Origin: Daphnia carinata
Lineage: Eukaryota > Arthropoda > Branchiopoda > Diplostraca > Daphniidae
Assembly (NCBI RefSeq): GCF_022539665.2
Contig: NC_081331.1
Location: forward strand, 2,452,501 to 2,516,500
Length of the DNA: 64,000 nucleotides
Reading direction: 5' to 3'
Below are positions 54,601 through 64,000 of this stretch, piece by piece. The notes under the pieces are model-generated. The model saw nothing but the letters and a program-made list of their open reading frames with translations, was not told where the DNA came from and ran no database searches. The position numbers and the translations under genes are program-made. The stretch's first letter is position 1. Each line of letters begins with the position of its first letter.

Positions 54601-57600
54601 GTCATTCTAAACTCAAGTCACGAACAGAGACACAAAGAACTTTTACTGTTACGCCCTCCCCTTTCCTATTTAACAAGAAATCACGGTGATCTACAGGACA
54701 GATGGTTGAAGACTAAATAATGCCACTTGCAAAAATGACTAATTGCATAGTGATTTGTTAAGTGCTTGAAATGTTAGGCCAAGTGTGTTTCCGTTGCTTA
54801 AAATGAAGTCGTTTGTTTCGTCGTGAGTCATAGTCACGCAAGTAAAATTACACACGTGTTTTCGTTCAACAACAGCGAATAGAGAAGGCTCGTTTCGGGG
54901 GCACAGGCAGGCTGAAGTCATGAATTTTCAAACGTAACACAACAATTACATTAGAAAAATCACTTACCGACGCAAACGGGAGGGTCCCGATCGTAATGGC
55001 CGTCGGATTGGCAGACGATGCGGCTGGGCCCCGACATCCGATAGCGCGAGTTGGTCAGGCAGTAGTACTCGACCACCGTTCCGGCCACGGTCGAGTTGGT
55101 CGAGAGCCGGAAACCGCCATTGTTGATGACGGGCGGTTCGAGACAGTAGACGGCTGTTTAAAAAATGAAACAGCGAACGCGCACGTGATCAATCAGATTT
55201 TCTAAATCCCATTTTGTTACGAACTACTTACGTTCACAACGAGGTGGAGGTCCGTTCCAACGACCATCGATGTCACAGATAAGATCTCCACGGCCGATGA
55301 GTTGGTAGCCATCATTACAAGAGTACGAAGTCATGCTGAGATAGTGGCGTGTGTCATTGACCAGCTTGTAACCACCGTTGGGAATCCGGGCCGGCATTCC
55401 GCATTGAACATCTGGATAGCATATTGAAGATGGTTGATAATCAATGGACATTCCACCGTATCGAAATTTGAATACCAAACTTACATTTGCATACGGGCGG
55501 ATATTCCCCGAAGAATCCAGATGAGAGGCATGTCCTGGTAGTTGGGCCAACGGCCATGTGGCCCGCATCACAACGATATTCCACTCGATTTCCGACATTG
55601 AAATTATCAGCTATCAATGTGCCGTTGGCTGGTTGTTCAGGCCGTCCGCACGACTTTGGACCTTTAAATGAGCATTGATCAAGTACGTCGTTTCGCTCGC
55701 GATTACATTTACGATAAGATAATGGCTTACGATGTTGGCAAATAAAGAAGAGTTTGCGGTTGCAATTGGTGTCTGACCAAAGCCATCCTTTGGTGCCATC
55801 GTAGCGGGCGCAATTCTCTCCGCCACCGGGCAAATTCCAAAATGAGACAGTGACGTCTTTACCCGAAAGCCATTTCCAATTGCTACGATCAACTGTATCT
55901 CGCATAAGCCCTAACCAATACTGACCACTTGGGTCATTCCGGCTATTCACACACAAAAACAACCACAATGTCAGAACTAAAAAAAAAAACTAATAGCAAA
56001 AAAATGGGTTCAAATTTCATACCTGTGCCGCCTCCATAATTCCCAACTAACGAATCCCTGTAAGGCTGGATTGGTTTCATCAATCAGTGATCCGCCACGG
56101 GCTTCACAGAATTGTCGGGCCTCGTTGAAGTTGAGTGGTTGATTGTCGTGAAACAGATAACATTTACCGTTATAGGTGGCACTACTGCCGGGTTCTTGAT
56201 CGCGGAATTGTGGACATCTTTCAATAGGCAGAGCCTTCAGGAAATGCCACAAAAAGAATTAACGTCAATGAAACCGTACGCTAAAACGACGGCAATTTGT
56301 AACGTGATGATTCGGAAAATTACCTGATCTGTGTAGACGAATGCCTCGCAAATGGAGAGGCTGTTGCCCGCCGGCCCTTCGAGATGAACGGAGACAAACG
56401 CTCCGGCCATGGGAGGATTGCACGGGAGGAAGAGCGGGCGTCCCTCTTCAATGAAACCAGTGAAGCGGTTACAGACGGCATTGACTCCCATGTCGGGACG
56501 GCTGTTGCCTACTCTCACAACAATTGTGGCCGGCTTACCATCCTCTGTGATTAGTTGTCAAAAGGAAAATAATGATTAGAAAGCAATCTATCTAATTTGA
56601 AAAGACTTTAATTACGTACAAAAGATGTCTCACGATTTAAAAGAAAAAGAGATATGTGATATTCTTACCGCAGCAAGGTTTGCCAAAGTCGAGTCGCACC
56701 AGCTGGACCATGTACGGCTCTAGAAGGTTGACGTACCACCAAGGGGAACGCTCCACTTCGGTCAAACTGCACGTTTCCGGCGTGAAGAAATTGCTGGTGC
56801 TACCGTCGACGGCTCGCTCTGGAACGCCGCCACCGGCCACACTAGATTGCATCGGCGCCTTACCGGCCGCCACGTTCAAAACTAGAAAAACGAAAAAGAA
56901 GATTATGTTAATTTCCTCTAGATTCTGGACCAATCTTCAACAACATCTAGCAGCTTGAAAAAGCCGTTTTAACAAGGGAACCTAACGGAACTAGATATGT
57001 GTATACATAATACGTCTAACTAATGGGTACATGTATGGTACGAAAGTTGAAGGAGTTATAAGCCCCGTGGAAAGAAAACTATATTAAATAATTCATTGTG
57101 ATTGCAGCTACTAAAAAGAACGGTTGGGAGAAATGCCAGATGGTATGACACGCATGTAGGAGGTTCACGTAGTCTTCAAACGACAGATGTTGTTGTGCTG
57201 AGAGAATCATTGCATGCGGTCAGGCTCGCAATGAAGAGGAAATCAAACGCGGGTTTGAACCGTTACTTTCCCTATAATGCTGCGATGTTTCCGTAATAAA
57301 CAAGAAGTTGGAACTTCGTTCCTCCTTCTTTAGCTGGTAATATTTTATTTCAATTTAGGGAGGGACCCGAAGCAAGAAAAAAGAGGACATACCACGAGCG
57401 GTAAACTACGTTACGGATTTATACTGTATGTTGGTTATGATTGCGGTTGTTTTTTCGTATGAAGGAGAACACACGTAGGTAGTGGTTACACGTTCGACTG
57501 GGAACCAAAAATCGGACATGATTAATGTCGGTACGCGCTGGTTTGTGGCGGTAGACCGGGAAACAGGACATCAAAAACGACCTACTTGGTATGTTAAGCA

Positions 57601-59629
57601 ATCAACCAACGGCCTAATTACCAAAAAAATTGTTTTTCTGTATCTCATTTAAAATGAGATCGAGAAAATAGGGCCATGAAAACGATTCTTTACACGGTAT
57701 TAATCTAACGATCCCCTGATGTAGCGCAGCTTTTAGAATCTTGCATCTTTTTTCCGCTTTAATTGCGAAAATAAAAAATGCAATGCATTCCAAATGAACG
57801 GATGAATTATTCGATACAAACAAATGCCAACGATCTATATAATATCACATAATACGTGCAATTTTCCTTCTCTTTTATCAGAAAATCCCCCTCTTATTGT
57901 TCCGAATTCATTGATCAAAGATGACGCAGCTGCACGCGGATTACGTGAGCGGTCGCCCGCCAATAACCACCCGGTCATTGACGTACCGACCATTTTACAT
58001 CACATCGTGTCCATTGAACAGATATTAGTTTAGGGAAGCGAGAAGGGTGCGAGACGACATGCTTCCGTGTTTGATTTACAATAGAACAACAATAGCCATT
58101 GTGAAGTGAATAATAAAACAAGTTGGCTGTTTGTTTCGTGAGAGCGTTAAAAAAAAGAAAGAATGACAAGACGACTTACCACAGAAAGGGATGCCGGCAG
58201 GTGTCCAAGTTCCGTTGGTGGAGCAGAGGCGTCGCGACGGACCGAGCAACTCGAAGCCCGGCTCGCATTCGTAAGTCGCTACCGTTCCGGGTCGTACAAA
58301 GTCCGGCGTGAAGGTCACCACGGCGTGAGAGGGGGATCCCGGGTAGCCGCAACTCGTTACTAGAAACACAATTACAAAGCAAGAACATTTGAAAAAAAAT
58401 ATATATTTAAGATTCACCGATGCCTACTTATTTTATTTTTAATTCGTAACGTTTCCTAAACACTAATTTTAGTACAACACGTTAACGTTTCGCTATTGTT
58501 GCATTTAACGACTGGAGCGAAGATGAAAAGGAACGTGAGCACACGGTACTTTTTCGTTGCACGGTTGAATTTCTACATGAATGTCGTCAGCACGTTGACA
58601 TTAGCGTAGTTTATTGTATCTGACGATCATGAAAGTGATCTTTTTCCTTGTGTTTTTCTTTTTCTAAAGATTTAACGCTTCAGGTTACTAAAGAACGGAA
58701 CATTGAGCTCCGAGCTACTGTCATTATTTCAGCCTGCCTCAGCATAGGCAGAAGGGGAGGCATCCAGGTGTGGTGGAGCACATCTTCGATGCGTGATGTG
58801 AAGCGATTCGATAGGAAATTCAACGTCAAGTTATTCTACTAGGTTAAACGCCCAAAGATATAATAGCCCGAGTGCCAACAATTTTGGTACTAGGCTTCTC
58901 GAAGGAGGAATAATGTGAGGTCGCTGCCCTGGACAGGTATGAAATTTGTGTAAACCTCCCTGGAGCTGTGGGGAAGAGGATAATCTGCACTGATTGTTGG
59001 CAACAACATGACCTCAAACAAATTCGTCAAATTTTAACGAGGCAGTTGCTTTTTTGTGACGTCAAATCTCTGCATCTAATCAGCAAAGATGGATGAAATG
59101 GGTTTCAGATCCCACGATTTCTACTACACAATTACAACGAAGGGATGAAGATCTCAAAACATTCTTTTTTTTTATATATCTTTGCCTAAAGCTTCTTTTT
59201 TTATCGCTGTTTACAGTATCAGCATATTGTGTTAAGCGGAGCAAGAGAAACTGAGAATTGAAGAAGAGTGAACAGCTAGACGGAACCGTTAGATTATACT
59301 GCCTCCAGAGAGATGGAACACTTTGGCTGGCGGCTGAAAAAGCGACGTTGAACGCCATTGTACCCATGAAAACGTCTTTTATATCTTCCTGTTCTATTAT
59401 TCTTGACAATCTAACAAAAGTTTCAACTCGTTAAGAGAATTCTTCAAAAGCGGAATCACGCTTCCCCACCTCAGCTAAACGATCTGCAATCTTTTCTCTA
59501 TTTCATTCTATACGTCACTCTTTTAGCACGTCGTTACTATAAAAATAAAAAATTTCAAATAGACTTACCAGAATGAATCAACACCAGAGTGGACAGGAAC
59601 AGGAAGAGGAAACTGCTCCGCGCCATCAT
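51673..59629 (-). CDS. fw: Furrowed-type selectin-like receptor (sushi, fucolectin-like, C-type lectin)
   Basis: Twelve phase-consistent exons: 59629-59569, 58359-58180, 56881-56669, 56544-56324, 56234-56023, 55942-55731, 55661-55485, 55411-55232, 55153-54968, 54458-53778, 53713-53632, 52072-51673; 934 residues. Order of parts: signal peptide (1-19), sushi (23-80), fucolectin/F-type-like (81-225), C-type lectin (230-366), three sushi domains (369-547), long Thr/Ser/Pro stalk likely O-glycosylated (548-774), one membrane span (GVFGGFVFLSAIITTFVIVV) and a 133-residue cytoplasmic tail rich in His and Arg. This order is that of Drosophila furrowed, a cell-surface protein needed for eye, bristle and planar-polarity development. 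Domains map almost one-to-one to exons, with mostly phase-1 introns, typical of exon shuffling. The first of two adjacent ATGs was taken as start. Confidence 0.9.
52073..53631 (-). other. Furrowed-like gene, last intron
   Basis: Intron of 1.56 kb between the membrane-span exon and the cytoplasmic-tail exon. No feature recognised. Confidence 0.6.
54459..54967 (-). other. Furrowed-like gene, intron before the stalk exon
   Basis: Intron of ~510 bp between the last sushi exon and the stalk exon. No feature recognised. Confidence 0.6.
56882..58179 (-). other. Furrowed-like gene, intron 2
   Basis: Intron of 1.3 kb between the first sushi exon and the fucolectin-like exon. AT-rich; no feature recognised. 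Confidence 0.6.
58360..59568 (-). other. Furrowed-like gene, intron 1, with one CRE octamer
   Basis: Intron of 1.2 kb after the signal-peptide exon. It holds a perfect TGACGTCA at 59057-59064. Nothing else recognised. Confidence 0.6.
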
Positions 59630-60995
59630 TGAGTCCGCTTAATCTCCAAACGTTGGATGTTGTTGACACTATGTCGGGTTTCCAATTAAGGTAACTTAAA
59701 TCACGAATCGGCCGCAGCTAAGGGCCAATAGTAGACACTGAAACGAAGAATAACTGAACGTCGAGATGGAAGATTTGGAGTACTACTAGTCGATAGGACG
59801 ACTGGCGAAGGACTGTTGGTCAAATCGGCTCGAACACCACTACTTGGTAGCCAGAAAGCCGGAAGAAACCTGGACGGAGCGACCGGTGAGCAGAAGGTGG
59901 AGGAGGAGCGAAGGTATCAGTGGTTCGTTGGAGGCAGAGCTACAAGGACCGCCACGGGACCCATTCGGTCGACTGGGCACATTGTTCCTAAAGGAAACCA
60001 TAAATTCCAGCGGCGATTACTAGGAATATCTTCCCTTACGGATGTAAAACTGCAACGTTGCTTTGATGGATAGTATACAAGGGAAAACTACCGTTGCTCA
60101 TTCTTCTATCTGTTCACTCACCTGTGCTATTCTTTCCAGAAGCAGAGAAGGTGCAATGCACTTGATGCTCGCAGATGGTTACACAAACCTGGACTCCTCA
60201 TTCCTCCCCTCCCCCCCCCCTTTTTTTTTGCTCACGCCGTCACCACGTTCGGGAGAAAGAAGCTAAAGAATACATGACTCCTCGTTTGAATCGAAAGGCT
60301 CGGTGCGAGAAAGTACACGTGCCGTCACAGGCACCAAGTTTTTCGGACAGGTGCTAAGCGATGGGAAAAGTTTTTTTTTCTTTTTCTAAAAAAAAAAAAA
60401 AACGAGACAAGCTTATTACATTCCCTTTTCATGAAAAAACTACAAAATTTGAAAAAAACATTCGAAAAGGAGAAATCAAAATGTTTAGTTTACCAGTTAT
60501 TGAACTTTTGACTGGCCTTTGCTGTCCGTTTCACCTAAGCAATTACAGAGATTGGATAAGTGGCTGTAGTTTGTAAATAATTTGCATACCATTTACCCAC
60601 TGAAACTGTTCTATCATTCTTCACCTCGAGACTTTTCTGAACCGGATTTCTATCCTACTGAACTGAATGGCTAACGTTCAAAGGAGAAATTACATCTCCT
60701 TATCACGCGAAACGTCTTACGACATGCCAGGCATCCGGCCATTTAGCTGGAAGGAAGACTGCGCATTCGGGCAAAACGGGGCGCTTGAAACCCGTACTAG
60801 CGTGCTATGCTGAATAATATGTTATGGTTATTGAGAAATCCGCGCCCACCTCCAGATGCTAGGGTTTAAAAAAGAAAAAACGGGATCCGTAAAATGATTG
60901 TGCAGAACAGCATCGGAAAAAAATCTTACAGAGTAACAGTAAATAATACTCAGTTAATGTATTTCCTCTTCCCACTTTCCTCCATGTTTTTTTTA
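59630..60995. other. Intergenic region between furrowed-like gene and BCDIN3D
   Basis: About 1.4 kb. The left end should carry the furrowed-like promoter: two minus-strand TCAGT initiator motifs occur near 59737-59758. The rest is unassigned, with C- and T-tracts near 60211-60230. Confidence 0.45.
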
Positions 60996-62987
60996 TTAAA
61001 TCGCTAAATTGGTTGTTGGTTTATGGCGGTACCACAAGACCGGCCGTTGCCACTCCGATTGACCCAGATGTTCTTGTAGTTCCATGTCCATTCCATTGCA
61101 AAAGACTTCTTTGATGTGGGCGACCACATTTTCGCGGTGAACTAGCAAACCGAATGAAGGAAAAGGTGGAAGATTGGCTCGTCGACGCCGTCGAGTAGCA
61201 TTACGGTAGCATTTCCAAGGCTGGGGCTCGATGACAACGTTGTCTGCCCATGCAGCGAGACTGGCCAGCAAAGATTCTAATCCGGCATCACCGTGATTCA
61301 GGTGGACCCACATGGTAGTCGAAAAGCAGAAAGCGATATCAAAACGTTTCCGTCCAGATTGATGAGTTTCTAGGTAGCGACTTAACAGTTGGTTGCGTTC
61401 TTCAGCTTTCGCCACGAAATCCAAGGTATGGAATTGCAACTTAGATTCCAGTTCGTTTGATATCGCTTCGTTGGCTCTTTCTACCAGCTGTGCGTCCAAA
61501 TCGACACCCATCATGCGTACAGCAGACCGGCCAGATGACAGCATCTCATACAAGCCTTTTGTCAGGTCCTATCAAACAAAGAAAAAACATGTCGTCATTA
61601 TGCAAACATTTCTTGTAAAATGTCGACGTCGTTAGCACCACAATCATTTTTCCATCTGTTTTCCGTTGCAATGACCCCCTGGAGTATGCGGAATTGGAAA
61701 ACGCAACGGTAAAGCAACAGGCGTCTTAAGTTTACTACTAGCGCGTCTTAATGTTTGCTCGATTGAATCGCAATCTCCTACAAAATGCGTAACCCAAACT
61801 GCGACGGGGAAAAAAGTACGGCATTCGACAATTCCCTCCCCCTTAGTTTTTTTTTTCCTGAGTAACAGGGCACCGAACGCTGTACATTTGGGGTTGATAA
61901 TCCGCTGATGATGGGTTACCAAGAGAATAATCGTTAAATACAGAAGATGGTGTGGAAAGCCAGCTCTTGCAGCTGTTGACTTGTTAGGCAACCATCCGAA
62001 CGATACGTTTGCACTTGACCATCCGGAACCAGGTCCAGATCCCGCTTAGAGGATGGGCACACAAAAGGGGAGGAGTCATGTCTTTCGGATTGGTCTTTTA
62101 TTTTCTATTGTTATTTCGAAAAAAAGAATGTCGCCATTGTCTACAGCTAATATAAAACCTTTGGATATATTTATTCGGTGGTCAGTTCCAATTGATCGGC
62201 ATTCGCCTATCACGTCGACCACACGTTGCAATCATTGTTTTTTTTCCTGTAACAAGCAACCAACTGTGTCAACAGTTGCTGGAAATACTATGACCCGGCG
62301 TTTCATGACAAATTCCAATTGAAACAATTCGAATGCAAATAAAGCAGTTTTCTAAAAGTACAGGTTGAAAAGAAGGAAAAATCCTTTTTACTTCCAAAGC
62401 CGTAAATTAAACGAATTTCAGGCAATCAAGACTTGGCTAAATAAAAGCAATGTCTTACTGCAATACGAGAAATCAGTTTTCTATCGACATCCTGCAGTAA
62501 CAAACTAATTGAAGAAAATAACTGTAAAAATTAAGCTTCTTCCTGTCATTAGGGCCCTATTACTATTACTGATAAAACAAAGAGATAAGAATATGGTTGC
62601 AATGTAAGAATTTGTGAACACACTTCTGATTATAACGGATCGGCTAAACAGCACTAGTCGGAAATCCAGTGAAAGTCTGGAAACTAATCTCTTCGACAAA
62701 TCGAATACGAAAAAAACAATAACAACGAGGAAAACAGTAACTTGGAACTGTTTTACAGCGAATAGCCAGACATAAGAAAACTGTATAAGTTAACGTGAGA
62801 ATCTTACCCCAGTATTGCAGCCCACGTCTAGGCATAGTAGAGGCTGATGAGATGAGAAATATTCACAGAAATTCCCCTCGAATACCGCCAAACGATTCTC
62901 GGGTGGATTAAACTTATAATAAGTGATAAAGTTCCCAAATTGGGCAGCACCTGGTTCGAACTCGTCGTTTTTCTTTTCTGGTTCCAT
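60996..62987 (-). CDS. BCDIN3D: RNA 5'-monophosphate methyltransferase BCDIN3D
   Basis: Two exons, 62987-62808 and 61568-60996, joined in phase 0; 250 residues (human 292). BCDIN3D uses S-adenosylmethionine to methylate the 5'-monophosphate of small RNAs, chiefly tRNA-His and some pre-miRNAs. Motif I of the methyltransferase fold is LDVGCNTG at residues 53-60, ending exactly at the splice junction. Exon 2 carries MMGVDLD (the acidic motif), DIAFCFSTTMWVHLNHGD and the family-specific VIEPQPWKCYR. The N-terminal block PGAAQFGNFITYYKFNPPENR matches the family start. The ATG at 62987 is the first in frame; the frame is open for ~40 codons upstream but has no ATG. It is divergent with SLC66A2. Confidence 0.93.
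61569..62807 (-). other. BCDIN3D intron
   Basis: Single intron of 1.24 kb, splitting the protein right after SAM motif I. Short open frames inside are not recognised. Confidence 0.6.

Positions 62988-64000
<1,013 letters not shown>

Overview
The window is eukaryotic nuclear DNA from an arthropod, most likely a small crustacean of the Daphnia type (inference). Genes are spliced with GT-AG introns, many only 55-90 bp long, gene spacing is tight, and the protein set is animal. There are no rRNA, tRNA, CRISPR or bacterial features. Coding models below were built by hand: every exon junction was checked for GT/AG and for codon phase, and the protein families were recognised from conserved motifs.

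Layout, left to right: (1) the 3' end of a GT31 beta-1,3-galactosyltransferase (+); (2) Sgf11/ATXN7L3, the SAGA deubiquitinase-module adaptor (-), six exons; (3) a roughly 3 kb gene-poor stretch; (4) arginase (+), seven exons; (5) an unassigned small membrane-type coding candidate (-); (6) a degenerate Bicaudal-C-like KH protein (+); (7) a 29 kb gene for a PDE3-type cyclic-nucleotide phosphodiesterase (-), 14 coding exons from 41058 down to 11695. Its large introns hold microsatellites, G tracts, six perfect CRE octamers and a possible nested gene for a small secreted peptide on the opposite strand.

The right third is compact: CCDC134 (+) and acylglycerol kinase AGK (-) converge with 40 bp between stop codons; a trypsin (-) follows; then a furrowed-type receptor (-; sushi, fucolectin-like, C-type lectin, three sushi, Thr-rich stalk, one membrane span, His-rich tail); then BCDIN3D RNA methyltransferase (-), which shares a 205 bp divergent promoter interval with SLC66A2/PQLC1 (+), cut by the right edge.

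The genes do not form a pathway; they are unrelated neighbours, as is normal for an animal chromosome. The most interesting signals are the CRE enrichment and many PKA-type sites in the PDE3 gene (possible cAMP feedback), the TATA-plus-signal-peptide exon nested in PDE3 intron 2, the Bicaudal-C paralogue that has lost its GXXG loops and SAM domain, and a one-base frame break in CCDC134.
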